Positions 56,244 through 64,000 of a stretch of 64,000 nt of DNA are shown here, piece by piece. The notes beneath the pieces were generated by a model that did not search any database, was not told the origin of the DNA, and saw only the letters and a program-made list of their open reading frames with translations. The DNA is from Mixta hanseatica (GTDB lineage: Bacteria; Pseudomonadota; Gammaproteobacteria; Enterobacterales; Enterobacteriaceae). The stretch is from assembly GCF_023517775.1 (NCBI RefSeq), contig NZ_CP082904.1, positions 2,542,001 through 2,606,000 of the forward strand, in the 5' to 3' direction. Positions within the stretch are counted from its first letter, which is position 1, and every line of letters starts with the position of its first letter. The position numbers were made by a program, and so were the translations under genes.

Positions 56244-56974
56244 TTCGTCGTCTGCTTCCCCTTCTGCCGCTGCTGCTGTTAACGCCGGAGGTGCATGCTC
56301 AATTGCCTGGTCTGGTCACTCAGCCGCTGCCGAACGGCGGTCAGAGCTGGTCTTTGCCGGTGCAGACGCTGGTTTTTATCACCTCGCTGACTTTTTTGCC
56401 GGCCATTTTGCTGATGATGACCAGCTTTACGCGCATCATCATCGTGTTTGGCCTGCTGCGCAACGCGCTGGGTACGCCGTCGGCACCGCCGAATCAGGTG
56501 CTGCTGGGCCTGTCGCTGTTCCTGACCTTTTTTATTATGGCGCCGGTGTTCGATAAAATTTATCAGGACGCTTACCTGCCGTTCAGTCAGGACAAGATAT
56601 CGATGGAAGTGGCGATGGACAAAGGCGCCCAGCCGCTGCGTGAGTTTATGCTGCGTCAGACACGCGAAGCGGACCTCGCCCTGTTCGCCCGCCTGGCGAA
56701 TACCGCGCCGATCGTTGGGCCTGAAGCGGTGCCGATGCGCATTCTGCTGCCGGCCTACGTTACCAGCGAGTTGAAAACCGCTTTCCAGATTGGCTTTACG
56801 GTATTTATTCCCTTTTTGATTATCGATCTGGTCATTGCCAGCGTACTGATGGCGCTGGGGATGATGATGGTACCGCCGGCAACGATTGCCCTGCCATTTA
56901 AGCTGATGTTGTTTGTGTTGGTGGATGGCTGGCAGCTGCTGGTCGGATCGCTGGCGCAGAGCTTTTATTCCTGA
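56240..56974 (+). CDS. fliP: Flagellar export gate protein FliP
   Basis: A 244-residue membrane protein, five copies of which form the export gate core. It has a cleavable signal peptide ([16 protein letters not shown]), and the conserved [22 protein letters not shown] block, plus a C-terminal [20 protein letters not shown] segment. Matches E. coli FliP (245). Confidence 0.95.
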   Translation: MIRRLLPLLPLLLLTPEVHAQLPGLVTQPLPNGGQSWSLPVQTLVFITSLTFLPAILLMMTSFTRIIIVFGLLRNALGTPSAPPNQVLLGLSLFLTFFIMAPVFDKIYQDAYLPFSQDKISMEVAMDKGAQPLREFMLRQTREADLALFARLANTAPIVGPEAVPMRILLPAYVTSELKTAFQIGFTVFIPFLIIDLVIASVLMALGMMMVPPATIALPFKLMLFVLVDGWQLLVGSLAQSFYS

Positions 56975-56988
56975 TACCCGGAGCAATC

Positions 56989-57258
56989 ATGTCCCCAGAA
57001 TCGGTAATGGTCCTTGGCCACGACGCAATGAAGATCGCCCTGATGGTAGCGGCCCCGCTGTTGCTGGCAGCGCTGGTCAGCGGCCTGATTATCAGCCTGT
57101 TGCAGGCGGCGACCCAAATCAACGAGCAGACGCTCTCCTTTATTCCCAAAATTTTGGCCGTGGCCGCTACCGTGGTAGTGGCCGGTCCGTGGATGCTGAA
57201 TCTGCTGCTGGACTATATCCGCACGCTGTTCACTAATCTGCCCTATATGATTGGCTAA
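56989..57258 (+). CDS. fliQ: Flagellar export gate protein FliQ
   Basis: An 89-residue, two-helix membrane protein of the export gate. The sequence begins MSPESVMVLGHDAMKIAL and contains QAATQINEQTLSFIPKI, diagnostic of FliQ. GGAGCAATC precedes the ATG. Confidence 0.95.
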   Translation: MSPESVMVLGHDAMKIALMVAAPLLLAALVSGLIISLLQAATQINEQTLSFIPKILAVAATVVVAGPWMLNLLLDYIRTLFTNLPYMIG

Positions 57259-57300
57259 CCCACCCGTACTGCTCCGTCCGACCTTTAAGAGACCGCACCT

Positions 57301-58086
57301 ATGTTAACGCTGGACAGCAACCAACTTATGCTTTGGGTCGGCCAGTTTTTCTGGCCGCTGGTGCGTTTGCTTGCCCTGTTCAGTACCGCGCCGATTTTCA
57401 GCGAACGCGCCGTCAGCAAAAAAGTCAAAATCGGCCTGGCGGTGATGATCACCTGGCTTCTGGCGCCTCAGCTGCCGCCAACGAATGTCACCCTGTTTTC
57501 GGTGGGCGGTTTTTGGCTACTGATTCAGCAAATCCTGATCGGCATCGCTTTAGGCTTTACCATGCAGTTTGCCTTTGCCGCGGTGAGAATGGCCGGGGAA
57601 CTTATTGGATTGCAGATGGGTCTCTCTTTTGCCACCTTCTTCGATCCCGGCAGCCGACTGAATATGCCGGTGCTGGCCCGTTTCATGGATATGCTGGCGA
57701 TGCTGCTGTTTTTAAGCTTTAACGGTCACCTGTGGTTGATCTCGTTGCTGGCGGACAGTTTTCATACATTACCGATTGGCGGAGATCCACTTAATGCCAA
57801 TGCATTCCTGGCGCTTGCCAAAGCCGGTGGATTAATCTTTCTGAACGGTATGCGATTAGCGTTGCCGCTTATCATTTTACTGCTCACGATTAACCTGGCC
57901 CTGGGTTTGTTAAACCGTGTTGCACCACAGCTATCCGTTTTCGCTATCGGCTTTCCTGTAACCTTATCGATCGGAATTTTAACAATCGGTATACTTATGC
58001 CGCTTCTCGCCCCCTTTTGTGAGCACCTGTTCAGTGAAGTCTTTGATTTACTTTCTGACATACTTTCTGAACTCCCGCAAAACTAA
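57301..58086 (+). CDS. fliR: Flagellar export gate protein FliR
   Basis: A 261-residue membrane protein of the export gate. Conserved segments are [27 protein letters not shown] N-terminal helices and [20 protein letters not shown]. Last gene of fliLMNOPQR; rcsA follows after about 650 bases, as in E. coli. Confidence 0.95.
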   Translation: MLTLDSNQLMLWVGQFFWPLVRLLALFSTAPIFSERAVSKKVKIGLAVMITWLLAPQLPPTNVTLFSVGGFWLLIQQILIGIALGFTMQFAFAAVRMAGELIGLQMGLSFATFFDPGSRLNMPVLARFMDMLAMLLFLSFNGHLWLISLLADSFHTLPIGGDPLNANAFLALAKAGGLIFLNGMRLALPLIILLLTINLALGLLNRVAPQLSVFAIGFPVTLSIGILTIGILMPLLAPFCEHLFSEVFDLLSDILSELPQN

Positions 58087-58735
58087 ACTCCAACATCTCT
58101 TAAGTCGCTACTTATAGATACTTAAGCATCCACAATGTTTTTGGGTACTTTTCGAACCATTTTTATCAGAATTTCACTAAGGAAATTCTGATAAATAGCG
58201 TAAGGCGATGAAAATTATTCGCATTAAATCGCGCATCGCGTATTTTAAAACGGACTTCGCAACGAGTTTTATGTCAGGTCAGCCTTTGGCAAAATACGCA
58301 AATGGATGTTTTCGAAAGGAAAAATTTTTCTGCGTTTTTTTCTTGTCTAAAACGGATTTTTACGGCATTGTCTCGGCTCCCGAGTATGCTACACATTCGC
58401 GAAACAAATCATTTTAAGATTTGTCCTATCAGGATTGTCTGAGTTGTGCGCGATAGTGGAAGCGTTCTCAAAAGGTGCATCAGGCGCTGAGTACGGTGAT
58501 TTGTCGTTACGACAGAGTGCCGTTAGCGTTCTGCTGCGCTTAAAGGTAGTCATTTATGCTGTCCTGCAAAAAATCTGCTGTAGATACAAGGACGAAAGAT
58601 GACCTCGGCACTGCTCCGTTCCGGATTCAGCACAGCTGAGTAAAATTACAAGATTGTTAATAGAAATCTTTCCCGTACCGCAAACGCGTATTCATCGTTG
58701 ATTTAACGGATAACAAATTGGTGAGGGTCGCTATC
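58087..58735 (+). promoter_or_regulatory. Long A+T-rich rcsA control region
   Basis: About 650 bases. At 58162-58195 there is a perfect 13-bp inverted repeat TTTATCAGAATTT / AAATTCTGATAAA with an 8-base spacer, either a fliR terminator or an operator. At 58415-58428 TAAGATTTGTCCTA matches the RcsAB box (TAAGAATATTCCTA) at 11 of 14 positions. A 69-codon frame at 58208-58417 lacks homology and is not annotated. The A+T-rich composition fits H-NS silencing of rcsA as known from E. coli. Confidence 0.65.
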
Positions 58736-59371
58736 ATGCCAACGATTATTATGGATTCATGCAGCTACACACGTCTGGGTTTAATGGATTACATGGCTAC
58801 AAAAGGGATTAAAAAGAAAAATATCTCATCCGTTAACGATATTGAGCAGCTACACATTAAATGCCAGCAGCTAAAGCCAGGCGTTGTCTTTATTAACGAA
58901 GAATGCTTCATTCATGAAGCTGATTCCAGCGAGCGCATTCGCAATATTATTTTACAGCATCCTGATACGTTATTTCTTATCTTTATGGCGATTGCTAATA
59001 TCCATTTTGAGGAATACCTCTATGTTCGTAAGAACTTGATTATTACATCAAAATCGGTAAAGTCCGCCACGCTGGATAAGTTATTAAGCAGTTATTTACA
59101 GAAAAAAGTTAGCGCTAACACACGCATTTCCTCTGGCATTGACGCGAATCCCTTAACGCTCAGCCAGACCGAATCAAATATGCTTAAAATGTGGATGTCC
59201 GGGCACGATACCATTCAAATCTCTGACAAGATGCAAATTAAAGCCAAAACGGTTTCATCACACAAAGGCAACATTAAGCGTAAAATCAAGACCCACAACA
59301 AGCAGGTTATTTATCATGTGGTGCGTCTGACGGACAACGTGACGTCCGGTATCTACGTGAACGTAAGATAA
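58736..59371 (+). CDS. rcsA: Capsule regulator RcsA
   Basis: A 211-residue LuxR-type transcription factor that pairs with RcsB to activate exopolysaccharide genes and represses flagella. The C-terminal HTH ([20 protein letters not shown], then [21 protein letters not shown]) is nearly identical to E. coli. The N-terminus starts [16 protein letters not shown]; the start is the ATG at 58736 with GAGGGTCGCT upstream. In Erwinia and Pantoea it controls amylovoran or stewartan. Unstable in vivo (Lon target in E. coli) and DsrA-responsive there. Confidence 0.95.
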   Translation: MPTIIMDSCSYTRLGLMDYMATKGIKKKNISSVNDIEQLHIKCQQLKPGVVFINEECFIHEADSSERIRNIILQHPDTLFLIFMAIANIHFEEYLYVRKNLIITSKSVKSATLDKLLSSYLQKKVSANTRISSGIDANPLTLSQTESNMLKMWMSGHDTIQISDKMQIKAKTVSSHKGNIKRKIKTHNKQVIYHVVRLTDNVTSGIYVNVR

Positions 59372-59373
59372 AC

Positions 59374-59407
59374 ATTATGGCCGGCGCTTGCCGGCCATAA
59401 TGCTTTT
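59374..59407 (+). terminator. Rho-independent terminator of rcsA
   Basis: A perfect 12-bp stem ATTATGGCCGGC / GCCGGCCATAAT with a 4-base loop, followed by GCTTTT, starting 3 bases after the stop. Confidence 0.85.
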
Positions 59408-59439
59408 GCGTTTTGCGACGCGCCTCTCATTTATCCCGC

Positions 59440-59466
59440 TAAGCCTTTTGCCGGGGTTGCCGATGC
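59440..59466 (+). promoter_or_regulatory. Sigma-28-type promoter of the chemoreceptor gene
   Basis: TAAGCCTT, 11 bases, GCCGATGC, 50 bases before the ATG; it places the chemoreceptor in the FliA regulon. Confidence 0.7.
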
Positions 59467-59515
59467 TTATGACAGATTTCACATCGCCAACCTTACCTAC
59501 AGAGAGCAAAAGGAT

Positions 59516-61219
59516 ATGAAAAGCACCTCCCCTGACGAGGCCCAAGATCGGGTCAGCTTTTGGCAGCATTTGCGTTTGGTTCCCCTGTTTACCACTATTT
59601 TTAGCGGCATCTTAGTGCTGTTTGCCCTGTGTATTGCGCTTTCCGGCTGGTTTCTGCTGCAAAGCAACCGCTCGCTGGACGAAGCGACGCAGGAAATTCA
59701 GGTGCGTATGGCGTTATCTAACAGCTCGAACCATTTACGTACCGCCAGACTGTTGGTGATTCATGCCGGCGCCGCGGCGCGCATCGGCGAAATGGATGAG
59801 TTCAGCTCGATCCTCGGGGCGGTGGAAAAACGTCTCGCGCAGGCGCAGCAAAATTTCACTACCTATCAGGATCGCCCGAATAAAAGCGAAGCCGATAGCG
59901 CGCTTGATGATCCGTTAAAAACGCGGTTTAACGCCTATCTTAATCAGGGGCTGCTGCCGATGGTGAAAGCGGCGAAACAGGGCAGCTTTGAAGGGGTGAT
60001 TGCCCAGGAAACCGATGTTACCCGCAAGCTTGACGATCAATATAATGAGGTGCTGCTGAAAGCGATTAAAATTCGCACCGCGCGCGCCGAAGCGATTAAT
60101 CACCAGGCCAGCGAGCAGTCCCATCTTGGCTTTATCATTATGGGGGCGGCGTTCGCCGTGGCGCTGGTACTGACGCTGATGACCTTTATCTTTTTACGCC
60201 ATATCGTTATTCAGCCTCTACATCAGGCGGGTGAACGCATCGCACGTATTGCCGCCGGCGATCTTACCGCCCCGCTACGCAACTGGGGCCGCAGCGAAAT
60301 CGGCATGCTGGGCGCGCATTTACAGGCGATGCAGCTGTCGCTGGTGCAAACCGTCGGCGTAGTGCGAGAAGGCGCCGTCGCTATCTATCAGGGTTCTGGT
60401 GAAATCTCTGCCGGTAATACCGATCTCTCTTCACGTACCGAACAGCAGGCCTCCGCGCTGGAACAGACGGCAGCCAGTATGGAGCAGCTGACGGCCACGG
60501 TGAAACAGAACGCGGATAATGCTCATCATGCCAGCCAGCTGGCCGCCGATGCCTCCGGCAAGGCGCGCCAGGGTGGCGATATCGTCAGCGGCGTGATTCA
60601 TACCATGGATAATATCTCCGGCAGCTCAAAGAAAATTGCTGAAATTACCAACGTGATCAATAGCATCGCCTTTCAGACCAATATTCTGGCGCTGAACGCG
60701 GCGGTAGAGGCGGCGCGAGCCGGTGAGCAGGGTCGTGGATTTGCGGTGGTGGCCAGCGAAGTGCGTAATCTGGCGCAGCGCAGCGCCCAGGCGGCCAAAG
60801 AAATTGACAGCCTGATTGCTGAATCAGTGCAGTTGATTGGCCAGGGTTCTGAGCAGGTCAGTCATGCTGGCGAAACCATGACCGATATCGTCGAGGCGGT
60901 GCGGCGCGTTACCGATATTATGGCGGAGATAGCCGCTGCCTCCGATGAACAGAGCCGCGGTATTCAGCAGGTGAGCCAGGCGGTCACCGAGATGGATAAT
61001 GTTACCCAACAGAATGCCGCGCTGGTAGAAGAGGCGTCATCAGCTGCAGTTTCGCTGGAAGAACAGGCCGCACGCCTGACGAAAGCCGTAGCCGCTTTCC
61101 GCCTGTCGCAGCAGGAGAGCAGCACGCCGGTTAACGTCGCCGCCCCAGCCGCACCGGCTGCCGTTAAGCTGCGCCCGGCACCGGCCTTAGCCGCCGACGA
61201 TAACTGGGAAAAGTTTTAA
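59516..61219 (+). CDS. Methyl-accepting chemotaxis protein
   Basis: A 567-residue transmembrane chemoreceptor. TM1 is about 24-48 and TM2 about 204-228. The periplasmic part between them is a four-helix-bundle type (TarH-like). HAMP follows at about 229-281, then the signalling domain with methylation helices and the hairpin tip IAFQTNILALNAAVEAARAG. The C-terminal NWEKF at 563-567 is the CheR/CheB tether (NWETF in Tar). The ligand is unknown. It is inserted between rcsA and dsrB, which are adjacent in E. coli. Confidence 0.93.
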   Translation: MKSTSPDEAQDRVSFWQHLRLVPLFTTIFSGILVLFALCIALSGWFLLQSNRSLDEATQEIQVRMALSNSSNHLRTARLLVIHAGAAARIGEMDEFSSILGAVEKRLAQAQQNFTTYQDRPNKSEADSALDDPLKTRFNAYLNQGLLPMVKAAKQGSFEGVIAQETDVTRKLDDQYNEVLLKAIKIRTARAEAINHQASEQSHLGFIIMGAAFAVALVLTLMTFIFLRHIVIQPLHQAGERIARIAAGDLTAPLRNWGRSEIGMLGAHLQAMQLSLVQTVGVVREGAVAIYQGSGEISAGNTDLSSRTEQQASALEQTAASMEQLTATVKQNADNAHHASQLAADASGKARQGGDIVSGVIHTMDNISGSSKKIAEITNVINSIAFQTNILALNAAVEAARAGEQGRGFAVVASEVRNLAQRSAQAAKEIDSLIAESVQLIGQGSEQVSHAGETMTDIVEAVRRVTDIMAEIAAASDEQSRGIQQVSQAVTEMDNVTQQNAALVEEASSAAVSLEEQAARLTKAVAAFRLSQQESSTPVNVAAPAAPAAVKLRPAPALAADDNWEKF

Positions 61220-61258
61220 TCCTGTCGGTCTGGGTCTCAAGCAGGCGACCACATAACG

Positions 61259-61290
61259 CAAAAACCCACCGTTTAGCGGTGGGTTTTTAT
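61259..61290. terminator. Bidirectional terminator between the chemoreceptor gene and dsrB
   Basis: The stem AAAAACCCACCG / GCGGTGGGTTTTT lies between convergent genes with A- and T-runs on both sides. Confidence 0.9.
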
Positions 61291-61488
61291 TTATTCGCTG
61301 TCCGCCAGAGGCTCGACAAACACGCCTTCGTCATGGTCGGTCTCATTAAAAAACCAGATACCCAACGGATAGTCTTCCAGCGCCACCAGATACATGGTGC
61401 CTTCATTAAAATCTTCTGCCGCCAGGACGGTACCTGGGCGACGCGGGCCGCCATCAGTTTTTACCGTGACGCGATCGTTTACCTTCAT
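61291..61488 (-). CDS. dsrB: DsrB, small conserved protein
   Basis: A 65-residue protein of unknown function next to rcsA. It begins [20 protein letters not shown] and contains [20 protein letters not shown], near-identical to E. coli DsrB over its length (62 residues). The start is set at 61488 because AAGAG lies seven bases upstream; the ATG at 61494 is too close to it. In E. coli its transcription is sigma-S dependent. Confidence 0.9.
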   Translation of the reverse strand: MKVNDRVTVKTDGGPRRPGTVLAAEDFNEGTMYLVALEDYPLGIWFFNETDHDEGVFVEPLADSE

Positions 61489-61542
61489 TTTCATGCTCTT
61501 TTGCCTGAACTTTTAGATTAAAAGCGGAGCATAAACGGTGAA

Positions 61543-61701
61543 TTAACGACGCGCAATCACCCAGACCGCATGAATAATACCGGGAATATAGCCCAGCAGC
61601 GTCAGCAAGATGTTTAGCCAGAACGCGCCGCCAAAACCGACCTGTAAAAATACGCCCAGCGGTGGTAACAGAATGGCAATAATAATGCGCAATAAATCCA
61701 T
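61543..61701 (-). CDS. YqaE/Pmp3-family small membrane protein
   Basis: A 52-residue proteolipid of the Pmp3/YqaE family, with two membrane segments. The signature reads RIIIAILLPPLGVFLQVGFG and the C-terminal LLTLLGYIPGIIHAVWVI. Plant and yeast members are stress-induced modulators of membrane potential; bacterial ones are often under envelope- or general-stress control. AGGAGTCGTT precedes the ATG at 61701. It is inserted between dsrB and yodD. Confidence 0.9.
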   Translation of the reverse strand: MDLLRIIIAILLPPLGVFLQVGFGGAFWLNILLTLLGYIPGIIHAVWVIARR

Positions 61702-61860
61702 AACGACTCCTGTTTTCTTCATTTTTCCAGCGGTTAAGTGTAGCAGGCTGGTTATTTGTTGCCTGTAAGGCTGCGTAAAGGCAATGAAAAGGAGATTATT
61801 CCGTGCAAGATTTTCAATTTCTTAACGTTTCTCAGCGAGACTTTTAACGGTGGTTTTATC
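61702..61860 (+). other. Gap upstream of the candidate sRNA
   Basis: No gene or repeat seen. The -10-like element of the candidate sRNA begins near its right end (TCTACACT from 61859). Confidence 0.4.
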
Positions 61861-61872
61861 TACACTGTTTTT

Positions 61873-61949
61873 ACTGCACCAACCCCATAGGCGCAGTCAA
61901 CCTAAAAGTAACAAGGATTTTGCCCGCGCAGCGCGGGCTTTTTTTTTAA
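61873..61949 (+). ncRNA. Candidate sigma-S-dependent small RNA (about 75 nt)
   Basis: A sigma-S-type extended -10, TCTACACT (61859-61866), predicts a start near 61873. The RNA would open with the hairpin ACTGC...GCAGT (61873-61897), followed by an A-rich single-stranded linker (AACCTAAAAGTAACAAGG), a typical Hfq-like landing site. It ends in a GC-rich terminator (GCCCGC / GCGGGC with a long T-run). No ORF fits. I do not recognise it among the known enterobacterial sRNAs. Confidence 0.5.
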
Positions 61950-62007
61950 GGTATTTCCTGGTTGTGTCACCCTGCGAGCTTTATCTCTTTTCCTTTCTAC
62001 CCTTTGC

Positions 62008-62016
62008 CTATACTTA
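62008..62016 (+). promoter_or_regulatory. Sigma-S-like -10 element of yodD
   Basis: CTATACTTA, matching the sigma-S extended -10 pattern CTAYRCTTA, 29 bases before the yodD ATG. Confidence 0.5.
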
Positions 62017-62044
62017 TCCGCACGCCTGATTGCCGGAGATCATC

Positions 62045-62263
62045 ATGAGCCACTATCAACCGCGTAACGCTGAGGCAACGAATAATCCCGCTCCCCTCTT
62101 ATCCAGCGATGAGGCCCGGCTTTACGATAAAATAAATGCTGACAGCGAATGGGAGCTGGCACAGCAGTCAGGCACGCCTGAAGGCTATGGCGTGGGGCCA
62201 TTGATAGCGCGATCGTTTGAATTTGATATTCACGATTGCTCGATTAGCGAAGTTAACCGCTAA
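62045..62263 (+). CDS. yodD: YodD-like stress protein
   Basis: A 72-residue protein whose C-terminus FEFDIHDCSISEVNR matches the end of E. coli YodD (FELDIHDFSVSEVNR); the N-terminal half differs. YodD is a small protein induced by peroxide and acid stress. The start is the ATG at 62045 after GGAGATCATC; an earlier in-frame start lacks support. It is preceded by a sigma-S-like -10 and converges on dsrA. Confidence 0.82.
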   Translation: MSHYQPRNAEATNNPAPLLSSDEARLYDKINADSEWELAQQSGTPEGYGVGPLIARSFEFDIHDCSISEVNR

Positions 62264-62268
62264 ACGGC

Positions 62269-62345
62269 AAAAAAAATCCCGGCCTCGCGAGGCCGGGATG
62301 ACAGAATCGTCAATGAAATTCGTTACACCAGGAAATTCCTTAACG
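62269..62345 (-). ncRNA. dsrA: Regulatory RNA DsrA (short form)
   Basis: The minus strand contains ATTTCCTGGTGTAACGAATTT, 20 bases of which equal the rpoS-pairing part of E. coli DsrA, and ends with a terminator hairpin (ATCCCGGCCTCGC / GAGGCCGGGAT plus eight T) laid out like that of DsrA. A promoter TTGTCT-N16-TAATCT predicts a start near 62345, so the RNA is about 77 nt against 87 in E. coli. The middle stem-loop (which includes the hns-pairing stretch) is replaced by a short, unrelated segment. It lies in the rcsA-dsrB-yodD neighbourhood, as in E. coli. Confidence 0.85.
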
Positions 62346-62633
62346 GAGACAGATTACGTTATTTTCTCCTTAAGACAAATCTTATTTAACGTTAACTATT
62401 CCCGTCGTTCACTACTACTCCGCCAGTTAGTGCTTAAATATCGTCAGGTTAACGCCTTTTCACTTCGCATTAAATGACAGACTAATGTACCAATATTCGT
62501 TAATTTTACAGAGTAATCTGAGCGCAAGTTAACCCGCCTTTTACGCTAATCAGCCCTCATAATTAACATCTGTCGTTATACTTAGGCATCAGCATTTATC
62601 GGAGCGCCCCTCCGTTATCATGAGGATTTAAGC
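62346..62633 (+). promoter_or_regulatory. dsrA/yedP control region
   Basis: It holds the dsrA promoter (-35 TTGTCT at 62373-62378 on the minus strand) and, at 62575-62584, GTTATACTTA, a sigma-S-like -10 about 50 bases before yedP. The sequence between is A+T-rich without an ORF. Confidence 0.5.
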
Positions 62634-63440
62634 ATGCCGCATCTGCACGACCCGTTGATGATCGTTACCGACCTGGATGGCTCATTGTTGGATCATCATA
62701 CTTACAGCTGGCAACCGGCAGAACGCTGGCTAACGCTGCTGCAGCAGCAGGATATTCCATTGGTCATTTGCACCAGTAAGACTGCTGCTGAGGTAATCCC
62801 GCTGCAGCAGCAACTGGGGTTTCCTGGTGCGCCATTTATTGCGGAAAATGGCGCACTGGTGCAGATCGATAATGCCCAGGGCGAAATGGTGCGTCATCAC
62901 GCCGGTAAGAACTATGTGGAAATTTGCGATTGTCTGCGCCGTCTGCAACAGCAATACCAGTTTCGCTTCACCGGCTTTGCTGATTTTACGGAAAAAGAGC
63001 TGGCGAATATCACCGGTCTGCCACTGGCAAATGTCGCCCTGGCGCGCATGCGTGAAGCGTCGGAAGCACTGGTCTGGCGTGATACCGAGGAACAGTTTAC
63101 GCTTTTTCAGCAACAGCTGGAGCAAGAATCTTTGATGCTGGTACAGGGAGGGCGTTTCTGGCATGTCATGCCAAAAGGCAGCGGCAAAGGTGAGGCGCTG
63201 CGTTGGCTGCTGCAAAATATGACCACGGCGGGAGGCAAACGCTTTATTACCGTCGGGCTTGGCGACGGCCCTAACGATGCGCCGATGTTGGATAGTGTTG
63301 ATTATGCTGTCGTGATCAAGGGCTACAGCAAGTTTCCGGTAGAACTGACGCGTCAGGATGAGCGGCACGTTTATCAAACTATGGAATATGGCCCGACAGG
63401 CTGGAGCGAAGGCCTTGACTACTTTATCTCGCAGGAATAA
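62634..63440 (+). CDS. yedP: Mannosyl-3-phosphoglycerate phosphatase-type HAD protein YedP
   Basis: A 268-residue HAD-superfamily phosphatase. Motif I is TDLDGSLLD with Asp13 and Asp15, and motif III/IV is GLGDGPNDAPMLDSVD. E. coli YedP belongs to the MPGP family. Next to the glycosyltransferase at 63485 it probably dephosphorylates glucosyl- (or mannosyl-) 3-phosphoglycerate to the osmolyte. The start is the ATG at 62634 with ATGAGGATTTAAGC upstream. Confidence 0.92.
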   Translation: MPHLHDPLMIVTDLDGSLLDHHTYSWQPAERWLTLLQQQDIPLVICTSKTAAEVIPLQQQLGFPGAPFIAENGALVQIDNAQGEMVRHHAGKNYVEICDCLRRLQQQYQFRFTGFADFTEKELANITGLPLANVALARMREASEALVWRDTEEQFTLFQQQLEQESLMLVQGGRFWHVMPKGSGKGEALRWLLQNMTTAGGKRFITVGLGDGPNDAPMLDSVDYAVVIKGYSKFPVELTRQDERHVYQTMEYGPTGWSEGLDYFISQE

Positions 63441-63484
63441 CTCAACCATGGCATTTTCGCCTGATTGCCTTATGGGGACCAGAT

Positions 63485-64000
63485 ATGAGTGATTTTTTCC
63501 AGAACGGCGTTATTACGAATTTTCATAATCTGACCGGTCGCTCAACTGAGTCGCTGGAACAAGAGATGGTGCAGTTTGCGCGTAAACGCAAAATGGGTTT
63601 AATTTTGCCCTCGCTGTTTTCTGAGCTGGAAGGACCGGCACTTAATCATATTGTTGATGAGCTGGCGCAGGTGCCCTATCTGGAAGAGATTGTGATTGGC
63701 CTCGATCGCGCCGATCGCGATCAGTTTTTATTTGCTCGCGAGTTTTTCTCCCGCCTGCCTCAGCGCCACCGAATTTTATGGAACGACGGCCCACGCCTGA
63801 AAGCGCTGGACGCTGAACTGGATAAAGAGGGGTTATCGCCCACCGAACCGGGTAAAGGACGCAATGTCTGGTTCTGCACCGGCTATACGCTGGCTTCCGA
63901 TCGTAGCAGCTGCGTAGCGCTGCACGATTGCGATATTGTCACCTATGAGCGCGGGATGTTGGCGCGCCTGCTCTATCCGGTGGCGAACCCGGCATTTCAA
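63485..64000 (+). CDS. Probable glucosyl-3-phosphoglycerate synthase (partial)
   Basis: The first 172 residues of a GT-A type glycosyltransferase, running off the right edge. The likely metal-binding motif is LHDCDIVTYERGM (the DxD-like Asp-Cys-Asp), followed by LARLLYPVANPAF, as I recall for GpgS-type synthases of bacteria and archaea. The enzyme would join an NDP-sugar and 3-phosphoglycerate. The gene starts 44 bases after yedP, so synthase and phosphatase form an operon for glucosylglycerate-type osmolyte. The exact sugar donor cannot be told from this part. Confidence 0.7.
   Translation, partial: MSDFFQNGVITNFHNLTGRSTESLEQEMVQFARKRKMGLILPSLFSELEGPALNHIVDELAQVPYLEEIVIGLDRADRDQFLFAREFFSRLPQRHRILWNDGPRLKALDAELDKEGLSPTEPGKGRNVWFCTGYTLASDRSSCVALHDCDIVTYERGMLARLLYPVANPAFQ

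Noticed and set aside
58208..58417. 69-codon frame in the rcsA leader
   Set aside because: Starts with ATG after TAAGGCG, but the product is low-complexity Phe/Lys-rich, with no homology, in a known long control region.

Overview
This window looks like a chromosomal segment of an Erwiniaceae-type enterobacterium (Pantoea, Mixta or Erwinia relatives). Most genes have close E. coli/Salmonella counterparts in a recognisable order: phoH-efeBOU-putP-putA, dcyD-tcyJLN-fliZ-fliA, fliC-fliDST-yedD, fliE/fliF-R, rcsA-dsrB-yodD-yedP. It also has traits uncommon in E. coli, namely treZ-treY-glgX and a glucosylglycerate-type synthase. The family assignment comes from memory of gene content, not from a database search.

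Layout. 1-6 kb: LysR fragment and divergent MFS exporter, flavin reductase, msrA, phoA with a Pho box, tRNA-Ser(GGA), phoH. 6-16 kb: efeUOB iron uptake, with a perfectly spaced GTAAA triplet and a Fur box upstream and an N-terminal frameshift in efeU, then the divergent proline genes putP and putA with GTTGCA operators. 16-22 kb: acyltransferase, cystine ABC transporter with dcyD and an ERIC element, fliZ, fliA. 22-36.5 kb: an insertion between fliA and fliC holding an HNH-like gene, rmlA-rmlC-rmlD, treZ-treY-glgX and a 1227-residue multi-domain glycosyltransferase that is visibly A+T-richer. 36.5-41 kb: two almost identical tandem flagellin genes, then fliDST. 41-46.6 kb: small regulatory and stress genes (yedD, IraP-like, MsgA/DinI-like with a LexA box, a CspA-type gene with its cold-shock leader, an orphan GvpU-like gene, several tiny ORFs) and a tRNA-Lys(CTT)/tRNA-Gly(CCC) pair. 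46.8-58 kb: fliE and fliFGHIJKLMNOPQR. 58-64 kb: rcsA, a chemoreceptor, dsrB, a YqaE/Pmp3 protein, a candidate sigma-S sRNA, yodD, the sRNA gene dsrA, yedP and the start of a probable glucosyl-3-phosphoglycerate synthase.

How it works together. The flagellar genes form one regulon: sigma-28-type promoters are readable upstream of fliA, both flagellins, fliD and the chemoreceptor. The glycosyltransferase next to the flagellin pair, with dTDP-rhamnose genes in the same insertion, suggests flagellin glycosylation. Trehalose (treYZ/glgX from glycogen) and glucosylglycerate (yedP plus the synthase) suggest osmolyte production. IraP, DsrA and sigma-S-like -10 elements point to general-stress control. 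The points most worth checking are the efeU frameshift, the flagellin duplication/gene conversion, the glycosylation island, a DsrA that keeps the rpoS-pairing segment but lacks the middle hairpin, a new sigma-S-type sRNA candidate, and the C34 tRNA pair.
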